Source: Pseudisothecium myosuroides
Lineage: Eukaryota > Streptophyta > Bryopsida > Hypnales > Lembophyllaceae
Length of the DNA stretch: 64,000 bases
NCBI GenBank assembly: GCA_951799445.1
Contig: OX637295.1
Span: forward strand, 14,384,001 to 14,448,000
Direction: 5' to 3'
The notes under the pieces were generated by a model. It saw only the letters and a program-made list of their open reading frames with translations, was not told where the DNA came from and ran no database searches. A program made the translations under genes and the position numbers. Positions 1-11,039 of the stretch are shown here, one piece after another (the stretch's first letter is position 1; each line of letters starts with the position of its first letter).

Positions 1-823
1 TAGGGGTTAAGATGTAACAATGGTCCATGTTGCAACCTATACTCTCTCCACAATGGCTAATTCTCTATTGCTCTCAATTCCCCCCAAAAGTTCAAATATT
101 GTAAGAACCAACATCATTTGTATGTTTGTCAAACTATTGGTATTTTAAATTCTATAAATGTCAATTTCCTTTAATTTCTGTGTACAACAATCTAAAATGA
201 TGTATGTCAACATGCCAAGGTACAATTTTTTTTTTTGAGTTCTAAGAAAAAATTGACAAAATAAAGTAATTCCAAATTATGTTGAACAAAACCAAGTTTT
301 AAACATGGCTAACTTTGAATTTGATTTTCTTCCAAATCACAACTAATTTTTTCTTCAAACTTCCATGGTAATATGTAATATGTCATACAATACAACTTTC
401 GTACATACACTTTTGGACTTTATCCATTGATGCTTGAGGTGTGGTTGCTTGAATGAAAACGTTTCAAAATTGTACTCAGTTTTGTTCGTCACTGTAGGTC
501 ATAAAAAGCCTACCTGAAAACGTACACAAGAAAGGGCACAACGCTATCTGGCCCCATGACAAGATGTGGCAGGACGAGGCCACAAGGCCACAATAGCGAC
601 AGGCACTGAACGTATATGAACTTACCACAGGAGCCACCAACTGCCGGTTGAAGTTAAGTTTAGGGCTCACGGCCTTGAAGCCCCAACCCTTGTTTCTGTT
701 GATTGAACTTACAGTAAGTTAGATAACATGCCAATTCCCAAGACAAAATTCCAAAATCTCCATCCCTGCCAAGGACCAACTAGCCACATGACCAGCCATT
801 GCATAAACTGGGCTTCTGCATCC
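1..823. other. AT-rich non-genic stretch with a TTAA-element terminus at its left edge
   Basis: The first ten bases (TAGGGGTTAA) match the right-hand terminus of the TTAA-bordered elements found elsewhere in this window, so a truncated or off-window element probably ends here. The remainder is AT-rich with no supported gene. The 64-codon minus-strand frame at 476-670 has no recognisable content. Confidence 0.4.
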
Positions 824-1468
824 TTAACCCCTAAATGCCCAAGACCTTTTTTGAACTTCTAAATTGAATTAAAAACCAACATTTTGATAAGCTGTATCAA
901 TTTTTTATGAATTGTAACCGTGCAAATTCAAACTAGACATGTTAGAGGTCACAACATAGGAAAAGAAAACACAACAATATCATTTATGAATTGAAAGATT
1001 ATAATGTTTGAACATGAGGGTGTTAAAACTGCGAAAGTGACTTGAAGTCTTTGAATCCTCTTTTCACATGCCAAATCTAAAATGTTGGTCAACAAAAAAA
1101 TATGAGGTTAAAGGACCTAACATGCATAACCCCAATCAATTTACAGCTTCTCAAAATCTACTCTACAATTTTTTTGAATGAATTTCTAATGTGATTTTTC
1201 CTCCAAGATCTAGTGTATTTGAGGCTCATTTCCAAGAACCCTCAAGACTGTGGAAAGTCAAGATTGCAGTGGGTACCCTTGCACAAAATCTTGAATAGAA
1301 AAATCATAATTAATCATTTTCAAAATTGGATTTTTGACGCTAAAACTAGACTTCAAAAAGAATTTTTCAAAAATATAAATTACTAAAAAATGCAACTTGA
1401 TTAGGTTTTATTTAACTTCAAAGTATTATGGACACCAAAATTTGGTGCCTCGGGCATTTAGGGGTTAA
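824..1468 (+). mobile_element. TTAA-bordered inverted-repeat MITE, copy 1 (piggyBac-like)
   Basis: The element begins TTAACCCCTAAATGCCCAAG and ends GGGCATTTAGGGGTTAA, giving terminal inverted repeats that start with CCCC just inside a duplicated TTAA. It is about 645 bp, AT-rich and non-coding. A close copy in the same orientation lies at 58298-58940 and an inverted copy at 49908-50557. TTAA target sites with termini beginning CC/CCC are the hallmark of piggyBac superfamily elements, so I infer a non-autonomous piggyBac-like MITE. No transposase of that family is seen in the window. Confidence 0.7.
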
Positions 1469-1836
1469 TCCTGTACTGTACAGTACGGTAGAAATACTTA
1501 AAACTTTCAAAATAAGCAATTCAATATAGTTGGAGGCATTTGTTCTTAGAAAAATATGTTTCTAAGATTAGTATTTGAAAATCATGAATTTTCAAAAAGA
1601 CAACAAAATTTTTGGATATAAAATGTAATTTCTATGAATTTTCAAAGTGGAAGCTCCCTGAGCCAATGAAACTGTCAAATAGCTAGATCTAAAAACCATA
1701 ATCCATAAAAAAAATTAGCAATCAACCAATTGCAGTTAAACATGGAGACAATTTAATGATACTTTTGAAGGACACTTTAATGAAAGTGTATCATACAGAA
1801 ATGGACATTACATGGATGGTTTGGGGTGTTTTCACC

Positions 1837-1977
1837 TTAAGGATGCTGCGAACCAGAGTGGTCCAATGGATGACTTTAATGTTAACAATAGAAAAAGAGA
1901 ATGCACCTATTGGTCCAATAATTGGAGAATTTTGGGGACTACCTTGGTCATAAGGGGCCACGTCCTTACATAATTAA
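1837..1977 (+). repeat. Short TTAA-edged dispersed repeat, copy 1
   Basis: About 140 bp running from TTAAGGATGCTGCG to a TTAA at 1974. It shares the stretch around GCACCTATTGGTCCAATAAT with a reverse-oriented copy near 4127-4260 and a direct copy at 27334-27492. All three copies have a TTAA at a recognisable edge. The 65-codon frame across it (1756-1953) is a by-product of the repeat and not a gene. Confidence 0.6.
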
Positions 1978-2697
1978 CGCCTAAAGAAAAAACAAAGGAC
2001 AAAGCCTATGACCTTGGAGTCAAACTTGAAAGTCCTTCACTTTGTATCTTCTATTTCTTCACTATTTAGGAGTGAAATTTGTTGTTTTTATTTATTAGAG
2101 ATGAAATGACATATCTAATATATGCCATAAAGTTTTCATATATTTTTGGTGAAAATTTCAAATGACCATGAATTTTTGAAAAAAAAGAAGAAAATTCATA
2201 TCAAATGCAAATCATGTTCAAGAAATTTGAGATTTTCAAAATAGAAGTATATTATAGTATAGAACTTTGCAGTACAAAGAAAATTTTCATGTTACTATTT
2301 TTAAAAAGGTGGTTATCGATTGTCAACTTCAAACTTCACTAATTTTTTTTTTAGGAATCTTTCAAAATTTCTATGTGGAGTACAAACTGAACTTTGGAAG
2401 CTTAATTTGATTGTATTGCTTAAAAGCAAAAGAAACCATTTTAAATGTCAAAATCAAGTTCTAAAAACAAAACACTAAAAGTATTGAATTACACTGGATA
2501 GTGTATCATTTTTTTTAATAAACTATTCTATATAAAATCAAAAAACAACTAAAATGTCTTTAAGTGAATTCAATGATGTCGCTATAGCATCAACAAAAGT
2601 TGTACATAAAAATCATGTAAAAATCATTATCCTTTAATATGCACAAAGCATGGTTGACCATCTACAGGACACAAACATCCTCTGTGTCCTTCTAAGG

Positions 2698-4130
2698 TTA
2701 ACGCTTAAACCCGAATGACCCAAGGGCGGGGGTACTTTCAAAACAGGCCAAAACTACCAAGAACTTGAGCAATTATTTTGCTCATTTAAAAAAAAAATTG
2801 AATAGAATGTAATTGTAGGATTTTGAAGTTCACATTGAGACTCAGTACTAGAATTTTTTTGACTGTTTGACCATACAATTCAAGATATATTTAAATTTGA
2901 AGTTTTATTTGGGTCAATGAAAATACAAGGCATCACACTTTGAAGGAGCATATCTTTGTGTGAATACTTTGAAATGATGCCTTTTTGTGCTTAGTGAAAG
3001 ATAGAAGAGTTGAAAATGTACATATAAAATCTCACAGCAATTTAGGGGGGAGACCATCGGTGCAATAGAAAATGGCGTGAGATAAAAAATATGGTCAATT
3101 TAATTCGTCGAAGGAAAAATTTATACTTTCAGTAGATCTACCATAGCTTGGTAATATGTGCTTAGTGCATTTATAAAAAAAATGGGATATGAAAAAATCC
3201 TTCATTGTTTAGTATGGTAGAAAAATAATAGAGTGTTAACATTAGATATCCCTGAAATTCCCTAGTAGGTTCAGTTTTCTAATTAATGGTTTGGGGGGTG
3301 GGATGGGTGAGCTGTCCTGAACTTGAATAAACTTTTAATTAAGTGCTTTAACTTAACTTAATTTGTTGGTTTAGTTGGGAAACAACTTTGGTTCAAGCTG
3401 CGAGTTTCAATGGTACATGTGTGTTGCATGGGTACTACTGCCAATGTTATGGAAAAAAAATTGCTCGTGTTATTGCTTTTGCAATGTATTCACATTCTTT
3501 TTCGATATTCCGTAGTTCTAAAATGTAGAAAAAATAGGGTGCCAAAAAATAGACTCTCCACCCATTTATAAAAAAAAATAGGGTGCTCATAAATGCATGC
3601 CAATAGCTTTTTATCTACCAATAGGGAGTGAAAAAAAGATGGGAGGGAGATAAATACCCCCCCATTAAATACCCCATTTTCGCACGTGGTTACTAAAATT
3701 TTCGGGGTGTGACCCCCCCCGAGACAACAATCCAAGCATGTTTAAATGTATGGTGGAGCTTGCAATGCATGATAGTCACTAAAATGAGAGTAGTGTTTGT
3801 AAAGAAAATAAAATTGGAATATTTGTCTTCTCTTTGAACTTCTTGGATTTGCCCTATTTGAAGTAGGCAAGAATCACATTGGTAGGCTGACTTTGTAATC
3901 CATACCCAAACTGAAGCCCCCCAAATGAGTTGTAAACTACACTACACCACTTAAATTCAAAAAATTCCAGAAGGCGGAGTTTAACTCGGAATTTGATGAA
4001 ACTTGAATCATAATATAGTCTATTTTTTAAAAAATAATTTCTATTTGAAAAAAATTCAAAATTTGAAAACATGTTGCTCAAAAAGAAGGATAGAGACCAA
4101 AAAATGGTCACTTGGGTCATTAGAGGTTAA
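2698..4130. mobile_element. Possible larger TTAA-bordered element
   Basis: A TTAA at 2698 is followed by sequence containing AATGACCCAAG, and sequence containing CTTGGGTCATT precedes the TTAA at 4127-4130. These form short imperfect inverted termini similar to those of the other TTAA elements. The interior of about 1.4 kb has no supported coding region. The right TTAA is shared with the neighbouring short repeat, so the true boundary could belong to that repeat instead. Confidence 0.35.
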
Positions 4131-4260
4131 AAGACGCGGCCCCCTATGACCAACGTAGTCACTCAAACTGCTCCGATTATTGGACCAATAGGTGCATTCT
4201 TTGTTTCTATAGTGAACAATGAATACATCCATTGACCACAATTCTGCCACTATGGCCTTC
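4127..4260 (-). repeat. Short TTAA-edged dispersed repeat, copy 2 (inverted)
   Basis: This is the reverse-complement relative of the repeat at 1837-1977. It contains ATTATTGGACCAATAGGTGC and the GACGCGGCCCCC edge next to TTAA. Together with copy 1 it forms an outward-facing inverted pair around 1974-4130. Confidence 0.55.
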
Positions 4261-6120
4261 CATAGTCAAACCCCAAGTGCCGCAAGGGACTAAAGTGTCC
4301 TCATTTAGTTTGGAAGTCTAATTCAAAGTGCTATAACTTTTGCATGCAATGTCCAAATTTCATAAAACTTGTTAGAAAGTCTGAATTCTCTCATCTAGTT
4401 TGTGTGCTAAAATTTTCACATCAATCCAAGATGTAATGATTTTTTGAAAGCCATTCAAAGTTCACAAGTTCAATTTGAGTTTAGCAAACTGCACTTTGGA
4501 GTCATTGTCATTGTAGGAAAGACTATGCATTTTTTGGAGCGTTTTGCACAATAATCATTTTTTCTTTCAGTTATACTTTAAAATTAGAAAAATAAATTTA
4601 AGAAAATGTAAAGAAAATGTTTAATGTATACACCTTCAAGAAAAAGGTACCCTAGAAAGGAAAACCATAGAAATTTTTTCTAAGTAGGAGAACTAGAAAA
4701 GTGCAAAATGTTACGGAAATAAGAACTTTCACTGTAGTTTCACATTTTGATTTGTAAAAAATAGGAAAAGCAATTTAAACCCCCCTAAAAATTGGCCATT
4801 TGGGAAGAATTCATAGTGATGAGATTTCATCAAATGATTGATCTTAGAACCATCTTCATTGTTCAGAAGTTGCGCGCAATGGGAGTGCTATTTGCATTCA
4901 TGTGGAAGACACAAATAATATATTTTAAGATTACCTTTGATAGGAACATGCTACCATGAAAATGAAAATGAAAATTCAGCTCCAAATCATTAAGTTTGGG
5001 GACTCCTGACATAGTAAAAAACCCTAAACCTCATAGTGTGACAAGTAAACAAAAATGATTTTTAAATATCAAATGATTTTTTTAATTTCTAAAAAATAAA
5101 GGATCTTATTACCATCAAATTAGACATCTTCAATAAATTTTTTATGTTCATTGGACTTTTGCTTCAAAAGTTATAGCGGATGACAATAAAGTCAATTTCA
5201 AAGTGACGGGAAGTAGGACCACTGGTTTTTGCAATGGCCCTTTGATGGCTACAACTTTGGGGGCTTGAATATCCTTCATCCAATGTTCATTTTCAATAAA
5301 AATTTGTTGGGTTATGTTCCCCTTAAAGTCTAATTATTGTAGTAAAATTTTCATGTGAGTCAAAGTTGTTTTGAATCTTTGGGAGATTCAAAGTTCAAAA
5401 TCCAGATATTTTTGGATTACGGTGAACTTTGGCAACTTGTTTCTTCTTCATATAGTGTCTATTTCCAATAAATTATTTTGGGAAAGTTGTGCATACTAGT
5501 CTAGTTTGTGTAGTTGAAATTTTACGTCAATTCAAGAAGTTATGAGTGACTAAGAAACATTTTAGTAGAGGGAGGTTTAGCCTTAGATGATTTTTTTTGC
5601 AACTTTTTTGCTATTATTGGTCATTTCAAAGCCATTTTGCAGACACAATGAGTCAATTGGATGATATTTTCTTTCACCAATGTATTTGTATGCTGGTTTT
5701 TTTGAAGCACTTTACAATTAAAGTTTTTTCATCTGACTAGGTTATGAAATCAAATTTCACCTCAAAATGTGTTGCTAGGAAAATTTTAGCATCCTTTTTG
5801 AAGAAACTATGTGGCCAAATGATTCCAAATCTGATTCACATCATCAATAACATGTGCACTACAAGATTGAATGGTTGAGATTTCTATACCTAACGGACTT
5901 TTAGACCTATACCACTTCAAAAGCAATGAGGTTTTTAAACCCAAAACGGCCCTGGGCCTTTAGGGGTTAAGTTCGTCCTCTTCTTCAAGGCAAAACTTAT
6001 GCTCCAGGGAGCACAAACAAAGTGAATTACAGAAATGAAAGTTCTCCCAAGCAGGTTGCACGTCCATGTTTGAGAAGAGGGGGAGTCTTTCCTGTAATAC
6101 TGTAAGTGAAGTGAAGTTAG
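4261..6120. other. AT-rich repeat-derived stretch ending in a TTAA-element terminus
   Basis: No gene is supported here. The sequence at 5951-5970 reads CTGGGCCTTTAGGGG followed by TTAA, matching the right-hand terminus of the TTAA-element group; I did not locate a matching left end. The rest is low-complexity AT-rich DNA. Confidence 0.4.
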
Positions 6121-7262
6121 CTTAGTAGTGGCCGAGTCAATGGTAAGGAGTCTTGCCTGAGGACTCCAGATGGGCCCCCACAAACTTCACTTCTTATTAC
6201 CGTAGCACGAGATAACAAGTTGGAACGTTTGAGACGCCACTTGAGGGAAGAAGAAGACTCGGACGACTGATGCAGCCAGCTCTCTCTCACTCCCTTCGCC
6301 AAATAATCTAAGTTACCCAGTCCGTCAGGTAATTGGTGACTTCCGTCCCCCCAAGCGGCACCTCGGGGGGCGTTCGCGAACGGAATTCCGGGAGAAATTG
6401 CATCCATCGTGCTGCGCTTGCAGGCAAGCAGTGCCTGCCTGTGCATGCTCAGATTCGCTGCGTTGCGCTTAGCGATACAGTCCTACTACTGTAGTGAGAG
6501 GAGTGTGAGTGGGGATTCGGAAGTGGAACAGGGGGATGGGGGCAGCACTGTAGCTGAGTGCTCGGTAGATTTTTGGACGACTTTGATGGTTGCATGGGTT
6601 GGCAGTGGCCAAAGTCTTCAGTTGGAAGGGGGGAGGGGGGGCAGCTGAGTGGTGGCAGCGGCATCGTGGAATAAGAATAAGAAGCTGCTGCTGCTGCTGG
6701 CGCACCTGAGTCCGCTGCTGCTGCTACTACAGAGGTCGGTAGCTCGGTGCAGCCTCAAATCTATCAATGACTCCAATTTTTTTGTAAGCACATTCACAAG
6801 GGTGGGCATCGGCAACCACAAGAATCGGTTTCAGAGAGTTTGAGCTGCTTGATGCCCTGTTTTGTCCCTGTTTGTCGGGGGGATTCTTCCTAGTCCGATC
6901 ATGCAAACTCGTGTTTCTTTGAAAAGAATTGGGTGATGAAGAAGTTGGGAAAGGACGAGTGGATGCTGTGGTCAAATTCTGGAGTGCGAGGGGTAGAGGA
7001 CGTGTCTCGCTTTCTGCGGCAATGAATTTGAAAAGCATCCATTGAGAATCGCGCCTCTACGTGTCAAGTTTTCAAAGTTTGCGGAGTTTAGGAGACCCGC
7101 TGTCGAGGTTGGGATTCAGCTTGCAGTCAGTGGGGTGAAAGGGAAGGGAAAGGCAGGGAAGGGAAGGGAGAAAAGGGAAGGAAAGGGGAGGGGAGGGGAG
7201 GGGTGGGGAGATTAGAATTATGGTAGCGATTTGGAGATTCCGGACAGTGTAGTAGGGATGCG
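6121..7262. promoter_or_regulatory. Upstream region of the kinase gene: CTG microsatellite and purine-rich leader
   Basis: GC content rises sharply from about 6.2 kb, marking the edge of the gene island. A CTG/GCTGCT microsatellite lies near 6680-6732. A strongly strand-asymmetric GGGAA/GGGGA tract occupies about 7137-7208, immediately before the first ATG. It is probably part of the 5' untranslated leader and contains repeated G-runs that could form a quadruplex in DNA or RNA. No TATA box was identified with confidence. The overlapping frames here have no recognisable protein content. Confidence 0.4.
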
Positions 7263-8713
7263 ATGCAAGCACCGCGGAGCGAGAAGCAGGGGTTACGTAA
7301 CAGCCTAAACATGATGTGCACATGTATAGCGCCACGCACAACCGACGAAGACGACAACGACGGGTTGCTCAAACGCAATAAAGTTTATGTGCAAGATGTG
7401 TCCGCGGCCACCATGGAACGCCCGGGGTCGATTCACAGCAGCTTGCGCGGATTCCAGTCGTATTCCAGCCAGGATATGGAGCCGAAGCCGGCGGGAGCTG
7501 AGACGTTCACCATGTTGGAACTCGCTCGCGCGACTGGGAATTTCTCTCCGTCGAACAAGATCGGGCAAGGCGGGTTCGGCATGGTGTACAAGGGACGCCT
7601 CCGTGACGGCCGCATGGTGGCCATCAAGCGGGGGAAGAAGGACGCGTTCGAACAGCGGTTGTCGGTGGAGTTTCGCACCGAGGTCGAGATGTTGTCTCAG
7701 GTTAGGGTTTTGCAACACCCTCTGTTTCCCCATTGCGTGCTTACCTCCGAGCTGTTGGTGACAGTGGTTGGTTGTTGTATCTCTAGGTGGATCATTTGAA
7801 CCTCGTCAAACTGCTTGGATTCACGGAAGAAGGCAGTGAGCGGATTCTTGTCGTCGAGTACGTCGCCAATGGTAACCTTGGAGAGCACTTGGAAGGCCAC
7901 TACGGGAAGATTCTCGACATGAGCACGCGGCTCGACATCGCTATTGATGTTGCGCATGCTTTGACTTACCTTCATTTGTATGCGGACAGACCGATCATCC
8001 ACCGTGATATCAAGTCGTCTAACATTTTGCTCACGGAGACCTATCGTGCGAAGGTGGCCGACTTCGGATTCTCGCGTGTCGGGCCGTCGACGGACGTCGG
8101 GGCGACGCATGTCTCAACACAAGTGAAAGGCACCGCAGGTGTGTGATTAGGTTGGAATTCAGCAGTATTCTGTTCTATGATTTCTATTGCTTGTCGAAAC
8201 ATTCAACCCTAATTTGGAGAAATTGCAGGTTATTTGGATCCCGAGTACCTGAACACGTTTCAGTTGAACACGAAGAGCGACGTGTACTCGTTTGGCATTT
8301 TACTCGTGGAGATTTTCACGGGGCGCCGGCCGATCATGTTGCAGAAGCCGAGCGACGAGCGCGTGACCGTGCGGTGGGCGTTCCGGAAGTTTGTGGAGTC
8401 GAAAGTGCCGGACATTCTAGATCCGAAGATCGAGAAGACGCCGCCCGCGTTGAGCGTCATCGATCGAGTCGCCGAGCTCGCGTTTGCATGCTCCGCGCCT
8501 ACGAAGGGCGACCGGCCGAGCATGAAGAAGGCCGCGGAGGTGCTGTGGAACATTCGGAAGGATTTTCTCGTGGAGCATCAGAAGGAAGTGAAGATGCGCG
8601 CGGAGAAGTCCGAAAGCATGCGCGTCGAGAGTACGCGCTCAGTCGACGACTCCTCGCTTGCCTCGTCGGTGCACCAAACCTCCCATCGCCGACGGCCCTG
8701 GTCGATCATGTGA
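7263..8713 (+). CDS. Receptor-like cytoplasmic kinase, CRCK-like (three exons)
   Basis: Exons 7263-7700, 7787-8138 and 8229-8713 join in frame across GT-AG introns and give about 424 residues ending in TGA. The kinase domain starts after a polar N-terminal region of about 80 residues. Visible motifs are the glycine loop GQGGFGMVYKG (about 101-111), the VAIK lysine (K122), HRDIKSSN (about 218), DFG (about 238), and SDVYSFG after the activation-segment GTAGYLDPEYL. The C-lobe APTKGDRPSM and the following AEVLWNIRKDF segment resemble calmodulin-binding receptor-like cytoplasmic kinases (CRCK1-3). There is no signal peptide or membrane segment, so it is a cytoplasmic Ser/Thr kinase acting in receptor or calcium signalling (family inference). 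The start at 7263 is the first ATG of the open frame; ATGs at 7311 and 7314 (MMCTCIAP) are alternatives. The serine-rich tail ends in RRRPWSIM. Calmodulin binding itself is not demonstrable from the sequence. Confidence 0.88.
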
Positions 8714-11039
8714 ACAAACCGCCATCGCCTCTCTTTTCTTTGTACAGCTTGGGTGGTAGACTCCGAGTATAGCAAAATTCTCCCGACGTGTTGCGAATTC
8801 GTGCATGTATAATTACTAGGATATTTACGTGGTGACGAGTGCTGCTCCATTCTGGCGACTTGTTCGATTGGTCCGAGGTTAGATCTAGGTTTCTTTCTTC
8901 CACCGCCAGTTTTATGGTGTTGTTTCAGTAACAGGTGCTGTTTCCCGGTCATTCTTTGTGGTGTTGTGGATGCGAGACTAGTGTGGCGACATGGCCAGTC
9001 AGAAGCTGATCTCATGATCGGTTCTGTCAGTAGGAGTGTGGAGAATCAATTCCCCTCACTTTCATGATCTCCTTCAGCGTCACTTTCGAATGTCAACACA
9101 TTTACAGACAGAATCTGCAGGCGTGAGTTATCCGAAACGGAGCTGCAATTGAGGATGTGAGTATTAGAAGTTGCCAGAGGTGGCCCCGGGTCAGAAAAGT
9201 TCAAATTTCCTGCTGGAACCACAAAAGCACAGATGTGACCGTACAATCTAGAGAGCTGTACCATCTAGAGAGTACTGAAATGGACTTGTAAGAGTCAGGT
9301 TCCAACGACCACCCTAATCATGACACTTCTGCAAACACACTATTAGTACTGTGCAGATATTTGAACTCTGGCTGGCACTCCGTACTACACTACATTTGGC
9401 TTTATTAGAAGAATAGAAATGGAGCGTTCGTATAAGACGATTTGTGCTCAAGAATTTCAGGACGAACGAATCGTGGGTTCATCGGGATGCTGAAGTGGAC
9501 TTCTGGCCGTTGTTGATCCTCGGTGTCACTTGCTGGAAACGGCAAATTCAATGCCTTGACTTCTTCCCGATCAACTCAACTCATCGTTTATAGCGTCGCG
9601 TAATGTGGTGATGATTAGACAACAGAAATTTTAATGCCGTTGAAATGATGGATCTGGACTGGCTGAGTGGCATTCATGAAGGTGTCTTCATATTGATATT
9701 GAGAGTGCAGTTCGTACATCACTAATCTCGAACTCATCCACTATTCAAGTTCTAGAACTGGGTTCAGTTAGCGTTTGCCCGACGGGTTTCATCCACAGGG
9801 ATGGATGAAGAATTTGAATCGGGGGTCGGGAGCCACGTCTTGGAATGTACATTGGCAGCCCGCGCCGAGCGTGTGAAGGTTGCCATTTTTTCAAAGAGAG
9901 ACCTCGTCGTACGGGCTGCCGGTATCCCTGCGAGCAAATGCCCAGTTTGCTTTTGGTGCTTGGATGTTGTCGCGTGTGAAATGGTGAAGGTTCGTGCAGT
10001 GTGCCGATGGTTGTGTTTACTGCCGGGCTACGGTACAGCTCAGTTTACCGTTTGTGGGTCCGGATCCCGATGTTTCAGCGATTGGGCGGATTGCGCAGGA
10101 GTGTCCGCTACGTTGTGTTGAGACTCAGCTCTTCGTTCAAATCTGGTATCGATTGTTGGTACCAGATAAGTGATGGAATGAGATCGTGGCGGAGTTACCC
10201 AAGTGACGTTGCCGACGTCAGAGTTTGATTGTGTGCCGATCTTTGGAGTCGGGAGCCTTCGAACCTCGAATGAATGATCTGGTGTGTAGAAAGCCTCTCT
10301 GGAATGATGAGACTCTTGCGAATTGAGTGCAATTTGTAGGTTGAGTGGAGACTCTCCTCTGTGTCCTTATCGTGGTGTTGTATTACCTTGTGAAGACGTT
10401 ATCCAGGCGACAGACTTTGAAATTGATGTAAACCGAAGAAATTTGGAATGGATCTTATACCTTGCCATTTTTTCCTTTCTTTCCGTGACAACGAGACTGC
10501 CGCTGGAGTTCTGTCTTCACTTGGAGCTTTGTCGCACTCTTGTTAGTGAAGTGGTAGAAAGGCGAGGATATTTCGAACTTGTGGCAGAGGAATCACTTCC
10601 GATCTTCATTCTCTGTATAGAGTCGAAGAATTCGATCGGGTGAAGGGTCCCGTCTACTACTGGTGTGTTTACTCCAACAGGGTTTAGTGGATATGAAGGA
10701 CATGGAATTTTGCTCCGGGGATTGCTGCAATGTGGATTGATGGAGCGACTTGGACGATGCCTGCGTAATATTCTGCTGCGAGTTTCTTGAAGGTCGTGCA
10801 TCATGCACAGGCAGGCTTTGCTTGTATCTTTGTCACTGTCCCCTGCCTCCACTGCTGCCAGAAACGATAAGCATTGGGCTTTTCTGGTGCGTTCTTATAA
10901 CCCGACACGCAATCCATTGTTTTTGCAGGCGTGGAATATTCAAGTATCGGAAGGTCGTATTATCCGTGCATACTGATTCTGGTTACTTACAAATTTTGGA
11001 GCTGATATTTCTCCGTGCTAATTAGCAGTGATATTTGCA
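8714..11039. other. 3' region of the kinase gene and upstream region of the next gene
   Basis: No coding exon is convincingly supported. The first few hundred bases are probably kinase 3' UTR. The segment from about 9.8 to 11.0 kb could be a 5' UTR or leader intron of the following gene, which may have an upstream exon I could not identify. The 106-codon frame at 9801-10121 has no recognisable domain. Confidence 0.3.

Noticed and set aside
1756..1953. 65-codon plus-strand frame
   Set aside because: It overlaps the short TTAA-edged dispersed repeat and is not preserved in the other copies.
7305..7733. 142-codon minus-strand frame and a 124-codon alternative plus frame over kinase exon 1
   Set aside because: Both are shadows of the GC-rich kinase exon, which carries clear kinase motifs in its own frame.
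8143..8772. 209-codon plus-strand frame over kinase exon 3
   Set aside because: It reads the intron and exon 3 in the wrong frame; the correct frame continues the kinase domain.
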